Assembly: GCA_004431415.1 (NCBI GenBank)
Contig: QPMI01000502.1
Span: 62,001 to 126,000, forward strand
Source of the DNA: Cyanophora paradoxa
Taxonomy: Eukaryota; Glaucocystophyceae; Cyanophorales; Cyanophoraceae
Reading direction: 5' to 3'
Length of the DNA: 64,000 nucleotides
The position numbers were made by a program, and so were the translations under genes. Under the pieces are notes generated by a model. The model searched no databases. It was not told where the DNA came from and saw nothing but the letters and a program-made list of their open reading frames with translations. Of the stretch, positions 1-10,360 are shown piece by piece; the stretch's first letter is position 1, and every line of letters begins with the position of its first letter.

Positions 1-417
1 CCAGCCATCGATCTGCGGCGCTATTGATCAGTGCCTCGTTTCGCATGCAAGCTACAGCGCAGCTGCAGCACGCGCTGCGGACCTGATACTGATACTTGAA
101 CACAATGAAGATGAGAACGACCATCACAGTGTAGAATGCGATGTCCAGCTTCGTCGACAACCGCATCCCCTCCGGCCTCGCCTGCGCATGCAGGGCGTCG
201 ACCCACGAAGCGCCACCTGCATGAGGCGCACCTCTTTCATCTGCATGATTCTCTGCTTCAGCTCAGCGAGGCTCTGCTTCTCCTCCTCCAACTCCCTGTC
301 GAGCTCTGAGTTGCGGCTGGATACCGCCGCTGGTGCCAGATCTTGACCCTCCGCTCCATCGCCGGTATCATTCTCTCGCCTGCGCCGCATGTTCGAGAGG
401 CGGCGCACCGGGCGCAA
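1..417 (-). CDS. Small single-pass membrane protein with coiled coil, 3' part cut off by the window edge
   Basis: Reading down from 417, a charged N-terminus (about 35 residues) leads into a Glu/Lys/Leu-rich, coiled-coil-like stretch (ELDRELEEEKQSLAELKQRI). A GTGCGC...GCGCAG intron (182-231, 50 nt) then joins in phase 0 to an exon holding one clear transmembrane helix (IAFYTVMVVLIFIVFKY). That exon ends at 83 before another GT donor, so the gene continues beyond the window. A coiled coil followed by a helix faintly recalls the GET1/WRB family, but the conserved residues between them are missing, so I give no name. The start at 417 is the most upstream Met of the open frame and is not certain. 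Confidence 0.45.
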
Positions 418-533
418 CTTTACCCGGGTACAGTCCCTTCAGCTATTCACAGCAGCCAGCAACAACCTCGGATCTACAGCAGCGGCGCGAGCTATTGCAG
501 TCCCGGAGGGTGTGGGAGAGCGCGTAGATCACG

Positions 534-1482
534 ATGTCCGACGCGGGAGAGGATGAGGGTCCTCAGCCCATTGCGGTACTTGTGCTCGGCATCTTAGCAT
601 GGCGTCCAGCGCTCACAGCGGGCCGCGCAGGAGTACGAGGGCCCCAGGAACGACCTAGGCGAGCGCCACGGGCTGGGCAAGACGAAGTACCCGAACGGTG
701 CGACGGCCGGAGCGCTGCGGCGGCGAAGCGCGCTGACCAGGCGGACGCAGGCGACGTGTACGAGGGGCAGTATGTGAACGGCCTCAAGGAAGGCAAGGGC
801 AAGTACATATACAAGCTGAAGGAGAAGATGACGGTGCAAGCGTACTATGAAGGAGACTGGGTCGCTGGGAAGAAGCAGGGCCACGGAACTTTCTTCTTTG
901 AGAACGGCGGCAAGTACATCGGTGAGCGGGAGGCAAGATTGCCTTAGCTTTGGATGCCGCGCGCTCAAGCTACCCGCAGGCGAGTTCGCAGAGGACCAAA
1001 GGCACGGCCAAGGCACCTACGAGTATCCGAACGGCGACATTTACACAGGCCTGTGGGCGCGGGGGAAGAAGCACGGCCCTGGGAAGTACTACTGCAAGGC
1101 CAACAGCTCGACGGTGCGCGCCTGCGACCAAGCCGCGCCCCGGCCCGCTTGGCTGACGTGCCTGCGCGCCCTGCAGTTCGAGGGCCACTGGTTCAACGGG
1201 CAGTTCCGCAGCGGCGAGTGGCTCGCGCACAAGGACAAGTACAAGGGCTCTTTCCAGACCGACAAGCCGGTCCGCGCCGCGCCGCGGGCCTTCCGGTTCC
1301 TTTTCCTTCCTCGGCGCCGACGGGGCGGCAGATCGGGCGGGGCCACTACACGTTCTCGAACGGGAACGCGCAAGAGGGGACGTACCAGGTGACGAAGAAA
1401 GTGGTGAACGAGGAGGACCCCGAGGCGGAGGGCGCCACGGTGGAGGAGCTCAAGTGGAACGGCCGGCCCGTCGTCTCCCACC
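534..1482 (+). CDS. RSPH1: Radial spoke head protein 1 (MORN repeats); N-terminal part of a predicted fusion with the P450 that follows
   Basis: RSPH1 is a head component of the radial spokes that regulate dynein in motile cilia. The spliced product follows the family along its whole length: MSDAGEDE start, the diagnostic GERHGLGKTKYPNG segment, then MORN repeats (YEGQYVNGLKEGKGKY, YEGDWVAGKKQGHGTF, YTGLWARGKKHGPGKYY) and a C-terminal KW motif (EELKWNGRP). Exons are about 534-557, 631-697, 751-921, 980-1113, 1177-1269 and 1332-1482, with introns of 52-73 nt. The first donor (GAG|GGTCC) leaves one extra G, probably a homopolymer miscount. The last exon can be read to a stop at 1536-1538. However, a GTGCGC donor at 1483 joins in frame (phase 1) to the P450 exon at 1559, and that is the structure I favour. 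Confidence 0.92.
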
Positions 1483-1558
1483 GTGCGCCCGTCTCCCGCC
1501 CGCCCGGCGCCGGCTGCCCGCGCGGGCAGGCCCGCTGAGGGCGGGCGGCGCGGCGCAG

Positions 1559-3490
1559 AGCTGGACGACGGGACGCTGCCGCCGGGGGTGGACGAGGACG
1601 AGTCGGCGGAGTGGGGCAAGGACCCGCACAGCTTCATCCAGGCCCGCTTCGAGCGCTACGGCTCCGTCTTCCGCACCCGCGTGCGCCCCCGCCCCACCCC
1701 GCCCCGCCGCCCGCGCCCGCTGCAGGGCGCCGACGCCGCCGCCCCTGCCGGCGCAGGTCCACGGCACGCCGGCGATCGGCCTTGTGGGCCCCGCCAAGTA
1801 CCAGCTCTCCCTCGACAGCAGCCAGTTCACCCGGGAGGACGCCTACCCCGCCGGCTTCTCCGAGGCGCGCCGGCCCCCGCCCCCCGCCCCCCCTCCCCCT
1901 CACGAAGTCCGCCTCCGTTGACGAGGCGCCGCGCGCTGTGCAGCTGCTGAACGGGCAGGCGTGCGCGCTGCTGAACGGGCCGGACCACACGCGGCGGAAG
2001 GCGGTGCTGATGAAGGCCTTCGCGGCGGAGCGGATCCCGTCGTTCCTGGCGGCGTTCGACAAGGCGTTCGCGGCGCGGGCCAAGGGCTGGGAGGCGGCGG
2101 CGACGATCACGATGAAGGACGAGGCGGCGGCGCTGATGCAGGAGGTGGGCATGAAGCTCTTCTTCGGCTACCACGACGCGCAGTCGCTCGAGCACGTCGC
2201 CGAGCTCTACGCCGTCTGGGGCAAGGGCCTCTTCGCCAAGCAGACCTCCGCCGCCTTCGCCGCGGCCGTCAAGGCCCGCGACGAGCTCCTCGAGCTCCTC
2301 GCCTGGTCCCTCAAGACCCACGCGGAGGGCAAGTTCCCCGCCTGGCGGCCCCTGCCGCCGCCCCCGGAGCCCACCGCCGAGGAGGCGGCTCCCGAGGCGG
2401 CCCCCGAGGCGGCCCCCGAGGCGGCCCCCGCGGAGGTGCCGGCGGAGGGCGAGGCGCCGGCGGAGGGGCGGAGGGCCAGCCGGCCGCCATCCCGAGGGCG
2501 ACGAGGAGGCGGCGGCGGCAGCGGCGGCGGCGGGGCGCCGGGCGAGGCAGCCCCGCCGCGGAGGCGGCACCGGAGGCGCCGGCAGAGGCGGCGGAGCCGC
2601 CGCCGCCGCCGCCGCCGCCGCGGACGCTGTTCACGGAGGACGAGCTGCCGCCGCCGGTGCCGGAGGGCGGCGAGGCGGGGGCGGAGGGCGGGGCGGAGCC
2701 GGCGGAGCCGCCGCCGGAGCTGGCGGAGGGGGAGGAGCCGCCGCCGCCGCCCCCGAAGCCGGCGCCGGAGCCGAAGGACGACTTCGTGCTGCACCTGGCG
2801 GCGGCGGCGGTGGCGGCGGGGGCGGACCCCGAGAGCCTGGCGCCGGAGCTGCTCTTCCTCTACACGGGCTGCGCGGGGTCGCTGCGGGCGAGCCTCGTCT
2901 GGCTGGGCCTCGCCCTCGCCCAGAACGAGGCGGTGCTGAAGAAGGCCCAGGCGGAGGTCCTGCGCGTCTCGCCCGCGGGGCCCGTCACCCCGGAGGCGAT
3001 GGAGCAGCTGCGCGTGTGCGAGCAGGTCACGCGGGAGGTGCGGCGGCGGTACCCCATCATGCCGGCCCAGACGTACCGCACGGCGCGCGAGGCCGTCCCC
3101 GTGGACCGCTTCACCATCCCCAAGGGCTGGCTCGTCATCGCCGCCATCACGGCCGTCCACATGGACCTCTCCTCGTGGAGCAAGCCGGAGGAGTTCGACT
3201 ACACGCGCTTCGAGCCGATGCGCGACTCGGCGCGCCCGCCGGGCTCGTACGTGCCGCACGGGGGCGGCGAGATGGCCTCGACGCACCGCTGCCCCGCGGA
3301 GGAGCTCGTGACGGGGGCGATGAAGCTGCTGGCCGTGCACATGCTGCGCACCTACAGCCTGGCCCTCGAGGAGGAGCAGCCGCTGGAGCTCGAGAAGGGG
3401 GCGGGGCGCTTCCCCCTGCCCCAGTCCGGCGTCCGCATCACCGTCGCCCGCCTGCCCCAGGAGGAGGGCGAGGGCGGCGAGGCCGCGTAG
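1559..3490 (+). CDS. Cytochrome P450 domain (C-terminal part of the predicted RSPH1 fusion)
   Basis: This is a haem-thiolate monooxygenase or peroxygenase-like domain. Exons are 1559-1680 (FIQARFERYGSVFRT), 1757-1864 (IGLVGPAKYQ...) and 1944-3490. The intron at 1865-1943 is GC-AG. Hallmarks are the C-helix region (GPDHTRRKAVLMKAF), the ExxR motif in REVRRRYP, a degenerate PERF region (YTRFEPMRD) and the haem loop GGGEMASTHRCPAEE with its Cys ligand. The I-helix (LYTGCAGSLRASLVW) lacks the usual acid-alcohol pair. An Ala/Glu/Pro-rich low-complexity insert occupies about 2340-2790. The frame slips by one base near 2460-2560, most simply explained by miscounted G runs. No ATG is available in frame before the first P450 motifs, which supports fusion to RSPH1. 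Substrate and CYP family are not assignable; the haem loop is somewhat CYP152-like. Confidence 0.88.
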
Positions 3491-3771
3491 CCGCAGCCGC
3501 TCTGTGCACGGTAGATGTGCTGAAGAGTGCAGGGACCGACAGTCCGCCGCCTCCAGTGCTCGCGAGGGGCAGCGTGCGCCGCTCTCTGCTCTTTGGTGCT
3601 ATGGCTACTAGGCTAGTGACTTGCACGGGCCCCGGGGTTGGTGCACGTGCAACGTATACGTAGGGTCGCCATATATACTACTATACTAACTGCAAGGGTT
3701 GGATCATCTTGGATGTAGTATATATATCAAGCAAGAGGGGAGCGGGAACTCCGAGGGCGCTAGCGAGGGAG

Positions 3772-4700
3772 CTAGACGCGGCTGGTGCCGGCGGGGGCGG
3801 AGCTGCTGGAGCCACCGCCCTTCACGGCGCCCTTCACGGCGCCTGTGATCGTCCCGAGCATGCCCTTTGCAGAGCTCGTCGCGCCGTCGACGCCAACGAC
3901 GCTCGCCGGCGAGAGGAAATGCGCGGCCGCGTAAATCAAGCCAGAGGCGAGGAATATGATTGCGCAGATGACGGTGATCCCGGCGATGCGACCGCCTGGC
4001 GCCGACGTCAGGGCGGCGCGCGCAGGGTCGACGTCTGACGCCCGCACCACCGAAGAAGATGGGGAGGGAAGCCACCGCGTACGCCCCGCCGCGAATAAGA
4101 AGGGACTGAGCATGCGGCGCGGTGGGATCGGATCGCGTGGTGGGATCGGATCGCGTGGCGTGGCGGGGCTTCTGCGGGAGTGTATATATGCGGACCTGCA
4201 GCTTCGCCTTCTCAAGGAGCAGTTTTTCGAACGCTCCACATGGCGGGATGCTCTCGCTCAGCACGAAGCTGAACTGTTTCCAGTTAAGCGCGGGCCAAAA
4301 GGGCAGGACCGGGACAATGCGAGCTCATGTACCTCTATGGGCACGAGAACTACGAGCAGGAGGCAGCAGTAGATAGTAATGGCCCAAATGCCGAAGATCG
4401 AAGTGATGCCCCCTATCAGAACCGCTGCGCATGCGCGAATTCAGAGTCGCACGCCGAGGGCCCGAGGCCCCTTCTAGCACCACTCGGGCCTCGGCGCATT
4501 ACGCTATGAAATGCGCTCCAGCTAAGCGCGCTAGAGGAGCAGAGAGGCCTGCGGCGGCGGCCCCACGATCTGCGACGCATCTAGCTAACGCGCCCCGTAC
4601 GCATCGCACCGACTGCTCCCGCGCGACCAGTGTAGGGCGAGACCTTCTTTATGAGCGAGCCGAACTTGAAGGCCTGGGTGCCCAGACTTAAAAAGTTCAT
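3772..4700 (-). CDS. Unrecognised multi-pass membrane protein
   Basis: Starts at the ATG at 4700 (MNFLSLGTQAFKFGSL...). A donor after SPYT joins a long intron, and the next exon opens in phase with a hydrophobic helix (VLIGGITSIFGIWAITIYCC, continuing LLLVVLVPI). After a GTACATGAG donor the next exon reads FSFVLSESIPPCGAFEKLLL. The last exon holds a second strong helix (IAGITVICAIIFLASGLIYA) and a Gly/Ser/Lys-rich tail ending at the stop 3772-3774. Between the third and last exons the frame is ambiguous (about 4040-4190). It is an integral membrane protein with at least two helices, converging tail to tail on the P450 gene. I do not recognise a family. Confidence 0.55.
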
Positions 4701-5670
4701 CGCCGAAGCTGAAATCGGTGCTGCAGGACGAGAAGGCGGCGGTCGGGCGACGGGGGCGACAAAGGGTTCGCGGCTTTTTTTTCGCGGGCTGTCTGGCGGG
4801 GTACGCAGCCAACTTGCGAATTCGAAAAGATTTCGCATAGAAAGCAGCCAGACGGGGCGCCTCGTGATTCTGTGCATCTACGCAGCGTCTCGTGATAGAC
4901 GGTGCATCCTCACCAGCGGGTTTCCGGGTCAGCGCCTCGACCGATTGCGCGGCGGCTTGGCCACTCTCCACCGACCTGGCCCGCTGGAACGGCGCGCGAG
5001 TTATCCCAGATTTCAACTGGAGACCCGCAGAAGTCTCCCCGCGGTGACAGCCAAGCCAAGCAAAGTTCGGGCGCTGGTCGGGCGGGATGGACAGTAGCGG
5101 GGCTCACAACCCGCTAGAGTTCCTCGCAATCGCCGCATCTAGCCCATCTGCGAACGGCGCATCAGCAGCCGGACAGCAGTCTCCGAATCACCGGTTGGGC
5201 TTGCAGTCTCCGTCGAGAGGGCCGACAATCTTGAAGAGGAGAACGCATGATGGGTGCGTTTTTGAGCCGTCGAAACCCCTTGACCGGCAACGCTGACTGC
5301 CGCACAGTGCCAGTCCAGCGAAGAACCTCGCGGCCGCTGGTTTCGTGCGCACTCGTGGCTTAGATCGGCTCCGATCAGTCATGCTGACCCTCCCCCGCAA
5401 ACGCCCCAGGCATCGCCAACGAAGCCCAGTCCGAAGCACGCAGCAGGTTCGCGATTCGATTTGAGTCGCTTTCCTTTGGCTAGCGGCGGGCCCGATCTTG
5501 GCGGGCGGCATCGTTCGTACTGCATCCCTAACACTCTTAAAAGAAGCATCTGGGCCCCGTCCGCCCGAGCGGGTTCTGTGTTGCCCACCCCGGGATTCAA
5601 ACTGAGCAGACGAGTGCGCCCTCCCACAGCCGCGCCGGCTGACCGCGTCCTTTGTGCAGGCGAGTACGCG
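4701..5670. other. Intergenic stretch with no gene recognised
   Basis: This roughly 970-base stretch separates the divergent membrane-protein gene (-) and coiled-coil gene (+). Open frames are present on both strands, but none shows a domain, a hydrophobic helix or a convincing splice chain. It probably holds both promoters and 5' UTRs. Confidence 0.4.
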
Positions 5671-6889
5671 ATGGAGAATGGCAAGGAAGAAGACAGTGTT
5701 GCGGGCTCTGTAAGGAAACGAAGAAAGGCTCTCGAGAATGGGTCCCCGATCAAGGCCGAGGCCGGCGACGAGGAGGACGGCGGTGCGGCTCTCGTCTCTG
5801 CCCCTTCCGCATGTAGAAAGTGTGTCGCTAATGAAAGCGTGCAGCCCAGAGCAGGGTTCGGAAGACACCGACAAAGCAAAAGGTCGAAGCCGCGTCCCCC
5901 GGTGTGCTGCTTCAGCGGCTGATGCTGGGCCAGCAGTCCTTGTTTTCAAGCCCAACGAAACCGCACATAAACGGACATGCATCTCTAGGTGTGCATTCGC
6001 GCTGTTGCGATACGCCCCTGCCGCCCGTCTTAAGGGCGGTGCAGTGCCCCCATCCCCAGGCAAGCCCCCGCTCCCGCCTTCGCCCGGAGCGAGAAGGAGG
6101 CAGCTCACGCCGGACGAGACGTTGATCCAGGTACCCCTCCCTGCCCGCCGGTACCCCGCCTGCAGCTGAAAGGCCGCAGGCGCGGAGGGAGGCCAGCGAC
6201 TATGCTGGGGACCTGGCGCGCTTGGCGGGCGTGCTGCACGCTATCGCCGGCAGCCTAAAGGACGTGCTCTCGACGCAGGAGAAGGTTCGCCCGGCTCGAC
6301 TCCCCCGCCGCGCCGCGCCCGCCCGGCCTTGCCGAGCCCGGCCGCAGATCTACGCACTGGACAGGGAAGCCCCCGCACCGTCGGCTCTGCCCCCGCCGTC
6401 GGCGCCGGCGCCGCTGCAGCTCGGGGCGATCCGGGCGGGGCCGGGGCCGGCGCCGGGATCGCCTGTGCCGCCGGGGGCGTCGGTGCCAGGGGCGGGGCCG
6501 CTGGCGGGGCCGGGCCCGGCGCCCTCGGCCTCGGCGGTGGCGTTCCACGTGCACAGCGCGCCGCCGGGGCACGGGCACCCGCTGGAGGGCATCGCGGGGG
6601 TCGTCCAGGGGCCCTCGCCCCCGCCGCCCCGCCGCGGACGGCCCCCGGGGCGGTGCTGCACGAGCCGAGCGAGGCGGCGGCGCTGCAGGCGCAGGCGGCC
6701 CAGCAGCGGGCGGAGCTGCTCCCCGAGGTGCGGCAGCGGCTGGCGAGCCTGACGCGCGAGCTCGCCGAGAAGCGCGCCCTCCTCTCCTCCCTCAAGGACG
6801 CCTACCAGGCCGGCGCCCTCCGCGTCGGCGGCGTCCCCGCCGGCATGGCCCCCCTCCCGCAGCCTCCCCCGTCCCCCCAAAAGCAGTAG
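5671..6889 (+). CDS. Unrecognised coiled-coil protein with Pro/Gly/Ala-rich middle
   Basis: The likely start is ATG 5671 (MENGKEEDSVAGSVRKRRKA), followed by an acidic, Lys-rich, nuclear-protein-like N-terminus. A well-supported later exon reads DYAGDLARLAGVLHAIAGSL and ends at a GT donor near 6285. The next exon begins IYALDRE and runs through a Pro/Gly/Ala-rich linker (about 6370-6620). A final helical segment (RQRLASLTRELAEKRALLSS) is followed by a Pro-rich tail and the stop at 6887-6889. Exons between 5800 and 6130 are unclear. The helix-linker-helix plan resembles small coiled-coil subunits of nuclear complexes, but I cannot name a family. Confidence 0.5.
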
Positions 6890-7617
6890 TCCCCTCCTTA
6901 TTCCCCGCCGCCCCTCCCTAGCCCCCCGCCTCTCGGTTACTGTAAAGAGCCCCCCGCCGCCCCTCTTGGGCGACGTTCTCCATTTCTCCCATTTTTTTCA
7001 GTCTTTGGACATACGATAGTAAGGAATTGAGATGATGGTCAAAGCAGAGGCGGCGCGCGGGCTGGGGAGGAACGGCCCGGGGGGAGGGTAGTACTTCCTC
7101 GCCCCCACGGCGCAGCCCCACGCTCCCGGCCCTTATTGACCCTACTAGCCTAGTGTCCGGTTTTCCACTCTCCTAGCACTAGTACTGCGGCACCTAGGCC
7201 TCGATTGCAAACCCCAAATTCAAGTTTTAACGTTAATATAACTCCCCATGGCCACGACCTCTCCGAGCTCCCATCCCTCCCGCCCCTCCCCGCACCCCAC
7301 CCACCCGAGCCCGGTGACCCTTTTGCAGTCCAGCGGCGAGGGTCAGCCTGCGAATTATGAGACTCTGAAATAATACCGGACGTGCTATAGCTGCAGGGTC
7401 ACTGCAGTACTTGTCTTACAGCATGCGCTGGCGCACTGCGGCACCTCGATTGCAAACCCCAAACAAAATTAAAGTTCTAGCCCCCCACGACCTCCCCCAC
7501 CCCTCCCACACCTCGCCCCCACCCCTCCCCGCACCCGTCCACACCCCTATAGCTAGGCCTGCTGCAGTCCAGCGGCGCCGCGGCGAGGGCCAAGCCCCCA
7601 GCACCGGCTTATGATCG
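6890..7617. repeat. Intergenic, C-rich, with an imperfect direct repeat
   Basis: Two blocks of about 160 bases (7184-7345 and 7435-7590) share several segments in the same order: ACTGCGGCACCT plus CGATTGCAAACCCCAAA, then CCACGACCTC with C-rich filler, then GCAGTCCAGCGGCG. Spacers differ, so this is an old or slipped duplication. No coding potential was recognised. Confidence 0.5.
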
Positions 7618-7932
7618 TTAGTAGCTGTAAAACTGCAGTGCAAGGCCCCGGCGCCGGCTGTACTGCGCGGCGAACTCGAGGAACGCCGCGCGCTTCAGCC
7701 GCCGGCGCGCGGAGCTCGAGAGCGACATCAGCTCGCGCCCTTGTCTTTCCATTTCCGCCTCGCTAAGCTCAGCATGCTGATTTCGATCATGATCAGCTGC
7801 AGGAACCACTCCCTTGGGCGACGCGAGCCGACGGCCGACGTCGACGTAGAAGCTCATGATCAGGGCGCAGAGAGCAACTGCAATGACTAGGCCGACGGAG
7901 AGCGCCGGATAAGTCATGTCCCACGCCCACAT
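7618..7932 (-). CDS. Small single-pass membrane protein (104 aa), unrecognised
   Basis: This is an intronless frame from ATG 7932 to the stop at 7618-7620. It begins MWAWDMTYPA, followed by a strong transmembrane helix (LSVGLVIAVALCALIMSFYV), a polar linker and a basic C-terminal helix (SSSARRRLKRAAFLEFAAQY). The hydrophobic N-terminus followed by a charged tail is convincing as a protein. I know no family for it. It lies alone between repeat-rich intergenic stretches. Confidence 0.5.
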   Translation of the reverse strand: MWAWDMTYPALSVGLVIAVALCALIMSFYVDVGRRLASPKGVVPAADHDRNQHAELSEAEMERQGRELMSLSSSARRRLKRAAFLEFAAQYSRRRGLALQFYSY

Positions 7933-8433
7933 CCCCGATCGTTGGTCTCAGCTCTGACGTGACGTACGCGTTCTCGGCCTCCGATCCGCGCCACTAGTAC
8001 TAGTACTCCTGCGACTGTTGGGGAGCTCGAGCTTGCTCAGCTTTAGATACCGTAGTACAGCTATAGCCGGCGCGTCTTCAGCTTCAGCTTAGCCTATAGC
8101 TATAGTCGCTGCTACCGGCAACTGCTTCAACTGCTGCAACTTTGTACCCCGGACCAGCGGCCGTCACCGAGCCCATATATATGGTTCGTCACGGGCCGTG
8201 ACCGGGCCGTCACGGCCGAGCGTGCGATACCAGAGCCCATATGCATGCGTACGTCAGTAATAATACAAGGAATTGACCATGAGATGGTCATGATCGTGAT
8301 CAGAAGCAGAGGCGGTGGGTGCGGGAGGGATCGGGGGCCGGGGTCATGATCAGGGGATGCAGTTATGCGCGCGCGCCGCGGACGGGGCGGGGGCGGGGAG
8401 TGGGGGCAGAGCAGCCTTGCAAACGGTGGAGGC
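7933..8433. other. Intergenic, rich in palindromic tetramers, with a nested inverted repeat
   Basis: Separates the 5' end of the small membrane gene from the 3' end of WDR89. 7990-8110 is packed with self-complementary words (CTAG, AGCT, TATA, GTAC). Two overlapping palindromes built on GTCACGG/CCGTGAC sit at 8188-8202 and 8196-8215. No gene was seen. Confidence 0.4.
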
Positions 8434-10360
8434 CTACGTGAGCTTCTGGCGCTTCTTGCCCTTGGCGCCGCTGGATTCCGCGTCCGAGCCGGCCGCGGGG
8501 CCCTCCCCGCCGGGCCCCCACATGCAGAGCCGCCCGTCCTCTCCCCCCGTGACCATCACCGGCTGCGCGGGCGCCGCGCCGGCGCGGTCAGCGGGGCGTG
8601 GGGGGGAGGGGCGGGGGGCGGGGGCCGGGCGGACGAGGCCGGGGAGCCAGGCGGCGCGGCGGACGGTGGCCTCGTGCCCCCCGGAGAGGAGCTGGAGGGG
8701 CTCGAGGGCGCCCCGGCGCACGCGGCTCAGCACGAGCCCGCCCTCCGAGTTGCCGGCGAGCAGCAGCAGGTCCAGCCCCGCCGTCTGGTGCCCCCCGACC
8801 ACGTACTCCACGAGGGCCCCCGCCTCCTCCGCGGGGGCCGCGAAGGCCGCCCCCGTCTCCCGCTGCAGCCGCCCCGCCCCGCGCGAGAGCTCCCCCCGCG
8901 CGTCCTCGAAGTGCGCCACACGCTCCTCCTGCGCCCGCGCCCCGCGTCGGCGTCGGCTGGGGAGGGGGAGGGGCGAGGGGGGCACGCCGGCGCGCCTCCC
9001 GGGCGTTCCACACGGAGAAGGTCTCCGTCTCGCTCGTGACCCCTGCGGCCGGCCGTCAGGTATGAGGGGTACACGGCAGAACCGCGGGGCGCACAGAGGA
9101 ACTCGTTCGCCGCGCCGAAGACGCCGAGGTCGGCCACGTGCTGCACCTCGTTGAAGACTGCGGCGAAAGCCGGGTCGGGTGTGTGTGTGGGGGGGGGGGG
9201 GGGGGGGTAACGGGTCAGAGGGAAACCGGGAGGGGGGGGGGGGGGGGGGGGGCACCAGACTGGAGGCAGTCGTCCTCGTCGGCGATGGAGAGGTCGAAGA
9301 GGCAGATGAGGCCGTCCTCTGCGGGGTACCGGTGAATCGGGGGGGACGGGGGAGCTGGGGGGGCAGGGGCGCGCCGTCGCCGGTGACGAGGACGGAGGGG
9401 GAGCCGCCGTGGAAGAGGACCTGCGCGAGGTTGAGGGGTGCGGGGGTCGGGGCGGGCGCCAGGCGCCCCTCACCCTCGTGACGGGCTCTGTGAAGGCCTC
9501 CGTGAGGACCCGCGAGGCCTCGCCGGGCCCGCCCCGCAGGTCCCTGCGCGGCGCGGCGCGGCCCGCTCACGGGCGGGAGGGGCGCTGAGGCGCGAGGCCG
9601 GGGGCACCAAAGCTTGACGGAGGCGTTAGAGGAGGCGGCGAGGGTCCGGTCATCCCCCGACAGGCTGCAGCTCAGGACCTCGTCCCCCACTGCCGCCCCC
9701 CGCCCCGCGCCGCGTGAGCACCGGGCGCGGGCGCAGCACCGCCGCGCCGAGAGCTCCGGCGCGAGTGCGCTCACACGCACCGTCGTAGGTCGCCACGCAG
9801 TCGCCGCTCCGCCTGTCCCAGCACTGCAGGCAGCGTCGACGTCAGCGCTAGCGGGCGCCTCCGTCGCGATCGCAAGGCCGCAGGGAGGTCCCCGAGCGAC
9901 GCTAGCTACGCAGCTTCACCGAGGAAGCTGCGCGGCGCGCGAGCGCGGCGCACCTTGACGGTACGGTCCAGCGAGCACGAGTAGAGGAGGTCCGCCTGCG
10001 CGGGCGCTTAGCTGCGCGGGGCGCGGCCAAGCTGCGGCGCGCTGGACCTGCGTGTTCGCGAAATGTAGCTCGCTGATGCGCTGCTCGTGCGCGCTGCTCA
10101 GCTCGGAAGTGAGCGCGAGGTGCTCGGCCGCGAAGAGCTTGATGGTGTTGGAGGAGAGCGCCGCGGCGATGCTGTGCGAGCTGTGGCCAGGGCCCGTGCA
10201 GGCTAGACTGAGCACCTGCGACGCGCGGCGTGAGCAGGCGAGCGCTTGGGGCGCACAGAGCACGCACATAGAGATCCTGCTTTCTGCGCTTCCCTCCGGA
10301 TCCGTCCACCAGGTCGTTGTCCAACTGCGCCCGGAGACGCAGCGGCGGCAGGGCGGCCAT
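8434..10360 (-). CDS. WDR89: WD40-repeat protein, WDR89-like
   Basis: This is a beta-propeller protein. The start is ATG 10360 (MAALPPLRLRAQL). Successive exons carry WD-type segments: HSIAAALSSNTIKLF, ADLLYSCSLDRTVK, LSCSLSGDDRTLAASSNASV, then EDGLICLFDLSIADEDDCLQ, which matches the WDR89 hallmark. Next come VFGAANEFLCA, ALVEYVVGGHQTAGLDLLLL, SGGHEATVRRAAWL and VMVTGGEDGRLCMWGPG, and a basic tail ends at the stop 8434-8436. Order and spacing follow WDR89. Introns are short; one (about 9175-9260) contains long C runs on the sense strand. The molecular role of WDR89 is poorly known. The gene is head to head with RAD51D. Confidence 0.85.

Noticed and set aside
1-417. GET1/WRB identity for the coiled-coil membrane protein
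   Set aside because: Only the coiled-coil-then-helix layout fits; the conserved residues between them and the other helices are not seen.
1483-1538. RSPH1 ending at the stop 1536-1538 with a separate P450 gene starting at 1483
   Set aside because: The P450 frame begins with GTG, not ATG, at 1483 and has no Met before its first motifs. The spliced reading is in phase, so separate genes are the less likely model, though not excluded.
2460-2640. Arg-rich frame in the P450 insert as a real basic domain
   Set aside because: It is the shifted frame of an Ala/Glu/Pro-rich stretch; downstream P450 motifs require the other frame.
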